DNA of 64,000 nucleotides from positions 1,298,204 through 1,362,203 of the forward strand of contig CM030935.1 of the NCBI GenBank assembly GCA_018136815.1, read 5' to 3'. A program made the position numbers and the translations under genes. Positions 51,359-61,618 of this stretch are shown here, piece by piece (position 1 is the first letter of the stretch; each line of letters begins with the position of its first letter). Source of the DNA: Isochrysis galbana. Lineage: Eukaryota; Haptophyta; Isochrysidales; Isochrysidaceae. Under the pieces are notes generated by a model that was given only the letters and a program-made list of their open reading frames with translations, was not told the DNA's origin and searched no databases.

Positions 51359-53140
51359 ATGGGCGGCCTGGGGTGGTCGCTCGCTCTCGCCGCCCTCCTT
51401 GGCGCGCGGGCATCCAAGTCGAATACGAGCATCGCGACGCCTAAGATCATCGGCGGGCAGGTTGTCTCGCCCGCCTTCTCCTTCCCCTTCATTGTCGGCA
51501 TTGCGGAGGCAGGCTACTACTGCTGCCAGTGTGGCGGCTCTCTCATCGCGAGCGAGTGGGTCCTCACGGCAGCCCACTGCATCGAGAGCTCGGGGTCGTA
51601 CACGGCTCTCATCTACGGTCACTCGAGTAGGATGGCTGAGGGTTACAACAACGACTGCACCGAACAGATACCTGTCTCACAGAAGATCTGCCACACGGAG
51701 TACGATGCGCAAACAAATGAGAATGATGTTTGCCTTCTCCGCCTCTCATACGCGCCTTCATGCGCGGGCGAAATGCAGGACAATGGGGAATTTGCACTCC
51801 TTGACACGCCTAACTCTGGCAGGGCCAATGCAGGCAACGTGGTGACCATAGCAGGATGGGGTCTCACTGTTGAGGAGGACAGTAACTCTTCGCCAGACCT
51901 CATGCACTACACGACAACCACGATGGTCAGCCGTACGCAGTGCTCGATCGACTACGTGAATGCCAACACAGCCATTACACAGTCCATGATCTGCGCTGGC
52001 GAGAGCGGGGGCGGCAAGGACACGTGCCAGGGCGACTCTGGCGGCCCGCTCTTTGTCAAGGAGGGCAGCAGCTTTGTTCAGATCGGCGTCGTCTCGTTTG
52101 GCGTCGGATGTGGGCGAGCAGACTTCCCTGGTGTTTACGCCTCGGTCGCCTACTTCCGATCGTGGATCAATGGCGTTGTCGCCTCCAGCCCTTCACCTCC
52201 CCCTCCGCCTCCAGTCTCGGGAATTTGCACCAACACGTGCAATTTTGCCGGTGATAATGAATGTGATGATGGGGGTCCTGGCTCGATGTTTAGCGGCTGC
52301 TCCTTCGGAACAGACTGTCAGGATTGCGGCCCTCGGCCCGACGGCTACCTCTGCTTTAACGACTGCTCCACCGCCTCTGATGGAGATTGTGATGATGGTG
52401 GCTCTGGTTCGGAGTACTCGCTGTGCAGCTACGGTCACGACTGTGCGGACTGCGGCGGTCGCGGATCGAGCTCATCTAGCCCCCCACCCCCCGCAAGCTG
52501 CGGCGCTACACATTGCATGGGCTCGTGCGCGGCGGACACCTGCGAAGCGTGCGGGTGCGGGGGCTGCGCCGCATGCGCTGGCGTGGTCGTCTCGGTGATT
52601 GCCTCGGGTACGGTGGGCGACTTTGAGGACACCTCGGCACTGAAACTCAAATTTGCTCTCGCCGCCGACGTGAGCGCAGCCTACGTCGATGTCAGTGTGG
52701 TGGCTGCGTCGGTCGAGATCACCGCCACCATTAGCATCCCGTCCGGCACCACTGCCGAACAGATCGAGACACGACTGAACGCGAATCTAGGGACCGCGGC
52801 AGCTGCGAGCGCAGCGCTCGGAGTTGACGTTCAGGAAAATCCGCGCATGAGCAGGGAGTCGAGTCCTACCACGACCATCCTTGGGATGCCGTTGATGATC
52901 TTTATCGCCATCGTGGTCGGATCCGTCGTCGGTGTGATTGTGCTCGTCGTCATGATAGTCCTGCTCTCCTGCTGCTGTTGCTCCAGACAGAAGAGTAGCC
53001 CGGGTCGGGGGATGTCTCCGAATAATGCCTCACGCATTACGCCGAATGAACCGCAACCCGTCCCCGTTTTAAACGCCACGTACGTGCAGCCGCCAGTTGT
53101 GGAGGCAGTCCCTGTCGTCGCCGTGGCTACGCAGTATTGA
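51359..53140 (+). CDS. Membrane-anchored trypsin-like serine protease with cysteine-rich repeats
   Basis: Single exon, 593 aa. A signal peptide (1-18) is followed by the activation site IIGG (30-33) and a complete S1 domain. The triad is His73 (TAAHC), Asp123 (ENDVCLL) and Ser227 (GDSGGP). Asp221, six residues before the serine, predicts trypsin-like cleavage after Lys/Arg. After a Pro-rich linker two repeats follow (about 290-323 and 332-365, each C-x3-C...NECDDGG or GDCDDGG...C...DC-x2-C), resembling LNR/Notch-like calcium-binding modules. Then come a Cys-rich patch, a SEA-like alpha/beta region (405-490), one membrane helix (509-536) and a short cytoplasmic tail ending VAVATQY. It is probably displayed on the cell surface or in secretory membranes. 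Confidence 0.85.
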   Translation: MGGLGWSLALAALLGARASKSNTSIATPKIIGGQVVSPAFSFPFIVGIAEAGYYCCQCGGSLIASEWVLTAAHCIESSGSYTALIYGHSSRMAEGYNNDCTEQIPVSQKICHTEYDAQTNENDVCLLRLSYAPSCAGEMQDNGEFALLDTPNSGRANAGNVVTIAGWGLTVEEDSNSSPDLMHYTTTTMVSRTQCSIDYVNANTAITQSMICAGESGGGKDTCQGDSGGPLFVKEGSSFVQIGVVSFGVGCGRADFPGVYASVAYFRSWINGVVASSPSPPPPPPVSGICTNTCNFAGDNECDDGGPGSMFSGCSFGTDCQDCGPRPDGYLCFNDCSTASDGDCDDGGSGSEYSLCSYGHDCADCGGRGSSSSSPPPPASCGATHCMGSCAADTCEACGCGGCAACAGVVVSVIASGTVGDFEDTSALKLKFALAADVSAAYVDVSVVAASVEITATISIPSGTTAEQIETRLNANLGTAAAASAALGVDVQENPRMSRESSPTTTILGMPLMIFIAIVVGSVVGVIVLVVMIVLLSCCCCSRQKSSPGRGMSPNNASRITPNEPQPVPVLNATYVQPPVVEAVPVVAVATQY

Positions 53141-53738
53141 CCGGGTCGGAAGGGAACTGCTGCATGATGGCGTCGCTCCCCGACGGCTTCCAGCGCAGCA
53201 TGGGACTCCTTGTCGGCCGTGGCGATTGTATTCGTCGGCAATGGCGGTTGTTGGCATGCTCGCGGCAGCTTAGGCGCACCCCATCGTCGTCCCTTTGACT
53301 AGGCACCACGGTGCATCTTGTTACAGTGGTCTGTGTGGATGTTGGGGCTGCCTTGCGGCTCTTCTCACTATTAGGGCTGCTCTCGCTCAACCAAACAAGT
53401 GTGGACGACATCGCCTAAATGATAATGAGCCGAATCGGCCACTCTAGGATGCAGTCAAGCGGAAGAACATTCGACATGGGAGGATAGAGGAAAGAGATTT
53501 TCTCTCTCTCATTCTTCTCCACGGCTGTCCGTCACGGCCAGCCACAAAGTGTCTGCATCGATGACGAGGGATGAGAACCCACGGAGAAGGGTAAGACGAA
53601 AGGTGGCGCAGAGTATTGCGGTGATAAGGTGATGGTTTTACATGAACCTACTACTATTACTACTACTACTACTATGGATACAAACGCTATTTAATATTCA
53701 CGCTACTAATCCTACTACTGTAAAAAAACCAAGTGAAC
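53141..53738. other. 3' flank with a (TAC)n microsatellite
   Basis: No gene recognised. A tactacta microsatellite lies at 53648-53676. Confidence 0.5.
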
Positions 53739-53995
53739 AACTAAGTTTATACTTGGTTCGCCCATGGGGAGCACGAGCCCTCCCCCCCGCCTCTCCACTC
53801 CTCCCCTGGCTGTGGGGGAGGAACCACCCACCCACCCCCTCCTGGCATGCCTTACTTATGGCTTGCCAGGAGCAGACTGCACAGCTCACCCAGTCTCTCA
53901 CGTGAGACTCTCACTGACAGGCTCGCCTAGTTCGCTCGCCCTGGAATGTCATGGCCAGCCCATTCCTCTAACCCCTCGTCCCCCCTCAGTTGACG
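53739..53995 (+). repeat. Hairpin-head family, body B head fragment
   Basis: Starts AACTAAGTTTATACTTGGTT (53739-53758), CGCCCATGG, the GC hairpin, then follows the reverse of 28700-28440 for about 250 bases (ggaaccacccac, gcttgccaggagca, ggccagcccat). It ends at about 53995 without a tail, so it is 3'-truncated or interrupted. Confidence 0.7.
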
Positions 53996-54179
53996 GGTAG
54001 ACAGGTGCAGCTAGTCGACAGGCAGAAGGGAATAAATACGAAATAAGGGTGATGTCGGTGGGGAGGTAAAGGATACCTAGTCGGTAGTAGGTGCAGTAGG
54101 TGCTCGCCCAGAATCTTCAGTTTTATCTGCTCAGCGCAGAGTGTGAGTGTGTACAAATTTAATAATTTAATAATATTAT

Positions 54180-55873
54180 TAATGTTATATCAATCATATT
54201 ATGTTATATCCTATAGCCAACCCCACTATAGCTAATTGGACACAACTTTTCAGTCCAGGAATCCCGCCATGCCTGACGAGCCAGGTCCAGGTGTCCGAGT
54301 GGCACCGGGGGGAGGGGGCACTGCCCCCTCCCTTCGATATTTGTCAAATATTTGTCCTCCCCCAGTGCACGCACCGACCCTGCGCACCAGAGCACGCCCT
54401 CTCCTCGAGGCCACGCTGAGGGGAAAACCCCTTTCGGGTAAAACAACGCAGGGGGGGGTGGGCACTCGTGAGTTTAGGGGTCTAGAGCGCTAATCTCCCT
54501 CTAGGGCCTGGTAAGAGGTAAGAGTTTCGCGCCGGACCCCCCCAAGTTTCGCGCAAAAGTTTTGCAAAGTTTCGCACTAATCCACCCAAGTTTCGCAATA
54601 AGTTTCGCAAGTTTCGCGTCTTTTTCGAGCGAGTTGTATGTTGTATGTACGTACATGCAATTTTAAATGTAGTTGTAGTTGTAGTTGGTTGCTGGGGCGC
54701 GATGATGCCCCGTACGCCCGCCCCCGGGCTCTGCCAGGGTGCCAGGGTCTTTGCAAGGCCTGCGGGGATATCTTCACCCGCGCCTTCACCTGCTTCTGCG
54801 AGTGACACACTTGGTTGTAGCCACCCCGGAAATCAGCCGGGAGACGAGACGATAGGCACAAGGCACAAGGCACAACTAAGAACTAAGTGCGCACCCAGGA
54901 CAATCCGGACACGAGGAGGGAACCAAAACGACACAAGTATACGAGCACGGCGCACAAAATACCTCGATAGGTAGGGCAACGACATCTATAGATAGTCTAT
55001 AGCGCATAACGAAAGGCCTCCCTCGAACTCGCACTCCGAGCCGGGCCCATCCATCCATGGTAGCAGAGCCCCTGAGCACTTGGGCCGCACCCCCAAAACC
55101 AAAGTAAAAGGAACGGGGGGGAAAGGTAAGGGGGCGAAGGAAAGGGAATTAAGGGCGATGACGAACGGGAGGTAGAAAGAGGATGCCAGTCTAGCACTAG
55201 CAATAGGTGTTAGCGTTAGCCCTGAATCTACAGATTTTTTTTCCGCTCCTCGTTACTTGCCTCTCGCCAGCGGCCAGCGGCGACCGTAACCGTAACGTCG
55301 TAACGGTAAGTTTCGCGGAGTTTCGCATACGGGCAATTTTGGGGCCCAAATTTCGCGAAAGTTTCAGGGCCAAAAAAGTGACCCAAGTTTCGCGATGAGT
55401 TTCGCGAAACTCTTACCCGGCCCTATCTATCTCCCTCGCCCGAGCGAGTGGCCGCGGCGAGCCGCGGCCCTTCCCTCCTGGCTCTAGCGCCCCCCGTCTT
55501 TTCTCACCTAAACAGGGCGAAAAGACACGTTAGCGCCGGAGGGGAGAGCTGCCGCTCCCCCCTCCCCTCCCTCTTCCCTCTTCTTCCTCTCTTCCCTGCG
55601 GCGGGGGCCCATGGCCCATGGCGCGCGCCTGCGACCCCCCTTCGGGTCCCCAGGTGGCCTGCAGGGGGCAGGGGGCTTGTGGGAGCACAGCTCAGGGGGC
55701 AGGCAAGGCTGGGGCATGGCCCTGGCCCCTCCTGCCTCTCCCTCGCTGGCTCACGCGCCCCTGCCGGTCGACTGGAGCTGGCTGGGGGCTCCTGATCAGG
55801 GGGCCCAAGGGGGAGGAGGGGTTGGTCAGAGGGATTGGTTGGCCACTGGCCACGACCACGACAGGCCAGGGCG
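54180..55873 (-). mobile_element. Hairpin-head body B copy interrupted by a hAT-like element
   Basis: 54190-54501 and 55438-55873 together match 27830-28540. The tail side (AT-rich, ttaatgttatatc) is at the left. The right side stops at about 55873, some 160 bases before the head hairpin would be reached. A missing 5' end with an intact 3' tail is typical of incomplete reverse transcription. The 54502-55429 insertion splits the copy. Confidence 0.75.
54502..55429. mobile_element. hAT-like non-autonomous element, 928 bp, nested in body B
   Basis: TCTCCCTC flanks it at 54494-54501 and 55430-55437. The left end reads TAGGGCCTGGTAAGAG; the right end in reverse reads TAGATAGGGCCGGGTAAGAG, so the right terminus has four extra bases. 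Both sides carry many copies of aagtttcgc within the first and last 120 bases. The interior includes a block similar to 48660-48690 and a copy of the ctgaatctacag-plus-T-run end at 55221-55240. The uninterrupted copy at 28120 gives the empty site. Confidence 0.8.
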
Positions 55874-56230
55874 AGGCAGAGCGCCGCCACATGACGACGT
55901 GTCCGTCGACGAGCGGTTCGCGACGCGCAAGGCGCCATCCGCACTCGCGCGCGGTGCCGCGTACATCCTGTTCGATCTGTCGTTGGTAGTCGAGGGGTAG
56001 GGCTTGGCGGAAATGTCTCGTTTGGGCCGCCCAAATGTCTCGCCAAAATATGCGGAAAATATGCCGGCGACTGCCCAAATATCACGTGGAATATCACGTT
56101 GTCAAATATATATTTCATGTTGCGTGAGCTGTGGAATAGCGCGTAGTCATTGGACAATCACACAATCACATGCATGTATTCTTTGCTCCACCCTATTAGG
56201 CCCTATACACTCCCTGCATACACTCCCTGC

Positions 56231-56495
56231 CTGTGCCTTGGACATGGTCTGTCGCGTGCTTGAGGCAGGAGCGTGTCGGACGACCCATACGCTCATCCTC
56301 GACCGCAACCGGATTGGACCGGCGGGCGTGCAGCGTGTGTGCAAGCTCGCGCGGAGCTTTCGGTTGTCGGTTGTCGTCGGTGGACTTCTCGTGCAACCCG
56401 ATTGGCGCGGAGAGTCAGCCTATGCTTTCACAACTGAGGAAGCTCAAGGTGCAAGTCCAGGCGCGGAGAGAAGGGGGTCAAATATCCTAGTAATT
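56231..56495 (+). pseudogene. Leucine-rich repeat (ribonuclease-inhibitor type) relic
   Basis: One frame reads LDMVCRVLEAGACRTTHTLILDRNRIGPAGVQRVCKLA, a typical RI-type repeat. A second frame then continues LSSVDFSCNPIGAESQPMLS. The join needs a frameshift near 56350 with no obvious splice site. It is probably a decayed or sequencing-broken fragment of an LRR gene; no other exon is visible. Confidence 0.4.
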
Positions 56496-56737
56496 AATAA
56501 TATGTATGTATATGGTGGTATAATTTCTCCCTAATTTGGGTGGTGCACCGGGACTTTTGATGGCCCGCACCTTAGGGGAGGGAACTGCAGAAGGGGAGGG
56601 AACTGCAAAAGAGGAGGGGACTGCAGAGGGGAGGGAGGGAATGTAGAGGGGGGGGGGCAATTCTGTTACCTGCATCTCTTACCTTAAACGCGTGGACAAT
56701 CCGTAACGGTAAAAATAAAACTCAAATCTTCGAATTT

Positions 56738-57050
56738 CGAGACGAACATCGGCGAACCAGGACTGGAGCCCAAGGAGAATCCGAATCTTCACGCCTTGCG
56801 TGACCACGACGAACATAGAAGACGATGTATAACGAAGAAGGAACGCGCTCATGCCGAAATATTCAGGCCGAGAGGCCTGAATACAACAGTGTGTCCCCGC
56901 TAAAGGGTCTGTGTGGGTACTCTAAATGTGCTGTGCAGAAGCCGAAGCGACCCCAGTATAGGCGCTTTGCCTGTCGCGAAGGTATCGGCAGCTATTATCA
57001 CTTGTCGTGCTTCTTTGCCACCCACCGGTGTCTCCGAGAATAGTTGGAGG
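56738..57050 (+). repeat. Dispersed repeat carrying a short Cys/His-rich ORF
   Basis: 56741-56885 matches 32650-32802. Within and beyond it an ORF (56825-57043, 72 codons) reads GLCGYSKCAVQKP, YRRFACREGIGSYYHLSCFF and THRC. The C-x4-C, C, H-x2-C, H-x-C pattern resembles a small zinc-binding domain such as those at the end of some transposases. The other copy lacks this part, so the ORF is probably a transposon remnant. Confidence 0.35.
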
Positions 57051-57395
57051 TTTTTGTCCGATTTTGTCCGTTTTTGCATTTTCCGTGATTTCGCACTGTT
57101 GGAGAGCCTCTATAGACTTAATCCTGGAGCCCATGCTGCATAGGGTGTTCTATCCTGCCTATGTGGAGACCACCCAGCTAAAAAAATCAAGGCTAGCGAG
57201 CCCGCCAACCCAAATGCCGACATCAAAAAATCGGCTTATAGGGACGTACTAGGGTTAACGCGGTGCGAGGAAAATTTTCAGGGGTTTTGACAGTGTTCAC
57301 TTTATGGGTCAAGGGAGTAGTAGGTATTTGACTATGTTCAAACGACCAAAAAGTTTGAGTTGATTTCGCGTTCGACTATTTTTTTACCACCTACT

Positions 57396-57903
57396 CCTAG
57401 GTGGGAAACCCGTGTTTACCGTGTTTCTACGAAGGCCAAAAACAGCCCGTTTTTACCGTGTTTCAAAACCCCTCTGTTTTAGGTACCGTGTTTGTACGGG
57501 TACGGGGGGGTGCGCCCACTCGTGACAGCGCCATGCAGCGGCGCAGCGGCTCTGTGAGCTGCGGCGCGTAGGGCGTAGGACGCGCACGCGCGCTTAGCGC
57601 GCGTGCGCGCGATTGCGTGTGCATGTGTGCGCGTGTGCGCGCGTGCGCGCGCGTATCAACTAATATTGATGGCTCACTTGTCACTTGCTCTTCCCAATCT
57701 CCAATCAACAATCAAAATCAGACGAGTAACCGTACTTTTAGTTAGACAAGTAGCAAGTAGGTAGCGTCGCGCAAGTGGCGCAGGGGGAAGCCCCCCTCGG
57801 TATCACTGTGTTTTGGACTGTTTTTGGCTGTGTTTCTATGATAGCCAAAAACAGCCTGTTTTTGCTGTGTTTGGAAAACTTTTAGCTGTGTTTCCCACCT
57901 AGG
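57396..57903. mobile_element. hAT-like non-autonomous element, 508 bp, with a cruciform-prone core
   Basis: CACCTACT occurs at 57388-57395 and 57904-57911. The ends are inverted repeats starting CCTAGGTGGGAAAC. Just inside both ends lie repeated accgtgttt or gctgtgttt motifs and a caaaaacagcc..gttttt block. The core (57581-57609) is a perfect 14-bp inverted repeat of alternating CG with a one-base loop, followed by more alternating purine-pyrimidine sequence to 57652. No gene inside. Confidence 0.85.
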
Positions 57904-57911
57904 CACCTACT

Positions 57912-58594
57912 TGTATGGGGCACCCCTCTGATGCCCTAGGGAGCCTCCAACACCTCTCAGTCTCTATGCGTATACTAGTACAAGGTTGCCGAAGGGAAGC
58001 TCTAGCCTCCATTGGTAGTTAGTGGTTGGGAGGTAAAGCCGTTGCCCGGCTTGTTTCCTGGCAGAGCGCGGGGGAAGGTTTTGGCGCGCAGTGGAGGCGC
58101 GCCGTCGTCACCGGTGTGGTTGTTGGTTGGCGCGAGAAAAAACGAGAGTGGGGCGGAGGAAGGGGAAGAGAGGAGAGAGGAGTAACGAGGTGAGAGGAAG
58201 GAGAGAGAAAGAAGACAATATAACCTTGCGGAACCGGCTAGCTCAGGAATACATATTTTATCATAAGAACATCCATCATCTATCTAGGTAAACGGAGCGA
58301 GAGCAGAGAGGAGAGCGAAAGCTCGCTCGCTCGCCACTACTAGAGTAGCGGGCCACCTCCTCTCCCTGTGATATCTCTTCAAGAGGAGAGGAAAGGAAGC
58401 TCCGACGAGCTTGATTGGAGAGAGAGAGCGAGGGGGGGGGAAGAGAGAGAGAGAGAGAGAAAGAGAGGGAGGTGGGCGGAGGGAGAGAGGGAGAGAGAGA
58501 GAGACGGTGGGAGGCGAGAGAGAGTAGAAGGGTCTCTCTCTCTCTCTACCCTGCGAGAGGGCAGCGTTGAGGTGGCACGGGGTGCGGGTGTGGA
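57912..58594. promoter_or_regulatory. Upstream region of the centriole gene
   Basis: Purine-rich tracts (58140-58215 and 58385-58530) lead to the start codon at 58595. No other feature is recognised. Confidence 0.4.
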
Positions 58595-61584
58595 ATGCCC
58601 TTCGCCTTCGTCAAGCGCGGCGAGGGCACCTCGCGCTACGAGAAGGGCGGGCTGGCCGTGGCTCGTGCAGCAGCGCTCGCGAGGCAAAGGGAGAGTAAGG
58701 GGAGGGGGCAGAGTGAGAGAGCAGGGGGAGGAGGGGGAGGAAGGGGAGGAGGAGGGGCGCAGAGTGAGAGCCGAAGAGGGCAGGGCAGAGGCGGGCCAAA
58801 GGTCGGGCCGCCAGCCAGACAGAGTAGGAGGGAGCCGCCCGAGCTCACGGTCGACTGGGGTGTGCGTGGCCCGCCACCGCCGCCGCCGCCTGCGCAGGAG
58901 CTCGACGAGTTTCAGGCGATTGAGCGGGCGGTGCGCTCGCCTGCGCCGCCGGCGGCGGCGGCGACGGAGGAGGAGGAGGCAGACTGGACGAGAGCCGCGA
59001 GCGAGCGCGAGCCGATCGCTGTCGCGATGATAGCCGAGGATGCCATCTCGCCCATGCCACAGCGCGGGCTTGCCAGCGAGCACTGTGTGCCGCTTCCACT
59101 GTCAATGGCGAGGTCACTCGTAGACGGCATCCCCGCGGAGGCACAGGCCGCTCCGCCGGCATGGGAGGATGAGTATGACCGTAACCCCGGTGAGAGTTCC
59201 GATGGCGAGCCGCGCTCGGACGAGAGTGAGGGCGCGTGTGTCAGGGCGGACGCCAGTGACGTGTTGCCCAACAATACGAACCAGCCGACCAGGACTGCCG
59301 AAGCCTGGGAGGATGAGGACAAGGAGGACGTACACTCTTGGGACAGCTCGGGGATTGAGTACGGCTTCTCGGCCATGCCCGGTGACCAGCTCCCTTCGCC
59401 TACGCGCCCTGCGCAGTCGCGCGTTGCGCCATCAACAACCTCGCCACTGAGGCCGCCGATGAGCTGGGGTAAAAGCGCGTGTACTGCAAACCACACGGCC
59501 GGAGGCGGGGGCGCGAGCGCTCCGGATGTGGATGATGATGCCGAGCCCCCTCCTCCGTCGGCTTTTATCGCCGCGCTCTTCAAGCCCAAGCGCTCAGCCG
59601 CTAGCCTGGGAGAGGCCTCGCGTGATGGAGCCTTCATGCCGCACGGCGGCATAGGTGAGATCGTCCACGATGGTGTGGAAGATCCTGAGGGTGACAGCGG
59701 CGCCAGCCTTCATGATGAAGGGATGGCGCGCGGCAGGTACGATAGGCGCGCTGCGCCAGCGAGCCGCCCATGCAGCTCCCGGCACGACTCAGGCGGTGCG
59801 CGTAGCTCTAGTTGCGGAGGACAAGCCCGTGGCAGTGCGAGATCGTTGATGGCCAATCCGGCGGTGGATGCCGTCGAGGTCGAGGCACTCAAGGCCCGAG
59901 TGAACCAGCTGCAGGCGGCGCTGCGTGCTGCGCAGCGTGCCGGCGCTGCTGAGGTGCAGACAGCGTGCACTACCCTGCAGATCGAGCGCCAACGGCTCAC
60001 GGAGGAGCTAGCCGACTTCGACGCTTTCAGGGCACGCGAGAGCGCTGCACTCGGGCGCGAACGGCGTGTGCTAGAGCGGCAAGCCAAAGCACTGCTCAAG
60101 GTGCCCGACCGCAAGGAGCGCTCCCAGGTGGAGGAGCTCAAGAAGGAGCTGGAGGCGGCTCGGGCGGACGGCCGTGCACGAGAAACCAAGTGGAAAATGG
60201 CTGCCAACAGACTCCAAAAGCAGGTGAGCAAAATATTGGTGCAGCGGCGCGCGGCAGGGCACTGCACCTCGCCCCACGCAGTGCTGCTAGCTTCGTCGAT
60301 CGATGCGCCCGCCTCCCCCTGCATGCCTTCCCGGTGCAGCTCACCTCGGCGACTGATGAGATTGCTGAGCTCAAACGGGAATTGAAAATTCTCGACCACG
60401 CTCGCCTTGCCGATGAAAGGCCTGGGCGCAACGGGGGTGCGGTCAGTAAGGAAACGTTGCCGTTTCGGATAGCGCAGGCGGGTCATCCGACAAGCGACAG
60501 CGGCGCCCTCTCGAATCCGCAGCCCCCTTCCTTCACAGCTGCTGCGCCGACCAAGGTATTGCGAGATCGGGCTGAGGCTGCAGGAAATCTCAATTCGTGC
60601 GCAAGGGGCGATTCCCTCCGCTCACAACCGCGCGAGGCGTGGGGCACAACACCCCCGAGGTATGGCTCCTCTCAACATCCGGTGCTACATGCTTCGGGAG
60701 GGTCGCCGTATAATCGCGGTGGCTCGTCTGCGAGTGGCGACGAGGACTTGGAGTATTGGGGGGGTGTCGATGTGATCGATGGTGGGTATCTTCGCGGCTA
60801 TTGCGATTCCTACGCAGAAGGGTCCGTGGATAGTGAGGCTGCAGATCACGAGGATGATCTCGGACCCTCTGTCTCCGCCTATGCTTCGGACCGTGAGGGG
60901 GCGATCTATAAGTCCATGAAGAGTGGCATGAGGCCCAAGGAAGAGCTCAGTGGTGGCCACGACCGTGTGTTCCGTGAGCACGACTCCGACCATCCCACTG
61001 GTTTGAGCGAGACGCACCAGGCCGACGTGGAAGCCCGCGTAGCAGCAACGGAGATGGAGATGGCGGCCCGCTCCCGAGGTGAGGCGGCGGAGGCGGCTGC
61101 CGCACAGCTGCGCGACCTCACACGCGAGCATTCTATTGCCGTCCTCACTTCTATACCGTATTTTGAGGATATCGGTGAAGGGGAGGAATGCCCTATCCAG
61201 GAAGACATGCACCCCGATGGCAAACTCGAGCGTTTGTACCGCTCTGGCCGATGCGAGGTGCTGTATGCGACGGGCACGCGCAAAGAAGTGCTTCCGTCGG
61301 GACTGCAGACAGTTTTTTTCTGCAACGGCGACGTGAAGCAGACGTCGCTCTCACGGCGTGTCGTCTACTACCACGCAGAGGCGGAGACGACGCACGTCTC
61401 TGAACCAGACGGCACCCAAATTTATCACTTTCCAAATCAACAGGTGGAGCGACACTTCACCGATGGCCTCAAGGAGATATCTTTCCCCGATGGGACAGTT
61501 AAAGTCATTCTTCCGAACGGCGAAGTCCAGACCGTCTCAAATAGTAGGGCAGGGACCAAAGTGGCGCCTGCTCGGCCTCGTTAG
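58595..61584 (+). CDS. CENPJ/CPAP/SAS-4-type centriole assembly protein
   Basis: Two exons join in frame, 58595-60223 and 60340-61584, giving 957 aa with a 116-nt intron. The N-terminal 420 residues are low-complexity, with acidic repeats such as AWEDEYD and AWEDEDKED. A coiled coil (about 428-560) contains ADFDAFRARESAALGRER and LLKVPDRKERSQVEELKKEL, matching the conserved CPAP segment. The C-terminal TCP10/G-box domain (about 823-943) has the repeated beta-strand motif: MHPDGKLERLYRSG, TGTRKEVLPSG, EPDGTQIYHFPN, FTDGLKEISFPDGTVKVILP, NGEVQTV. In known homologues this domain binds STIL/Ana2 and the protein controls centriole microtubule growth. Its presence implies basal bodies and flagella. 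Confidence 0.85.
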
Positions 61585-61618
61585 AATTAGAAGAGGTTGG
61601 CCACATATCAAAAAGATC

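Noticed and set aside
55996..56100. A fifth hAT-like element starting TAGGGCTTGGCGG
   Set aside because: The left end and aaatatg-type motifs look suggestive, but I found no matching right end or 8-bp duplication.
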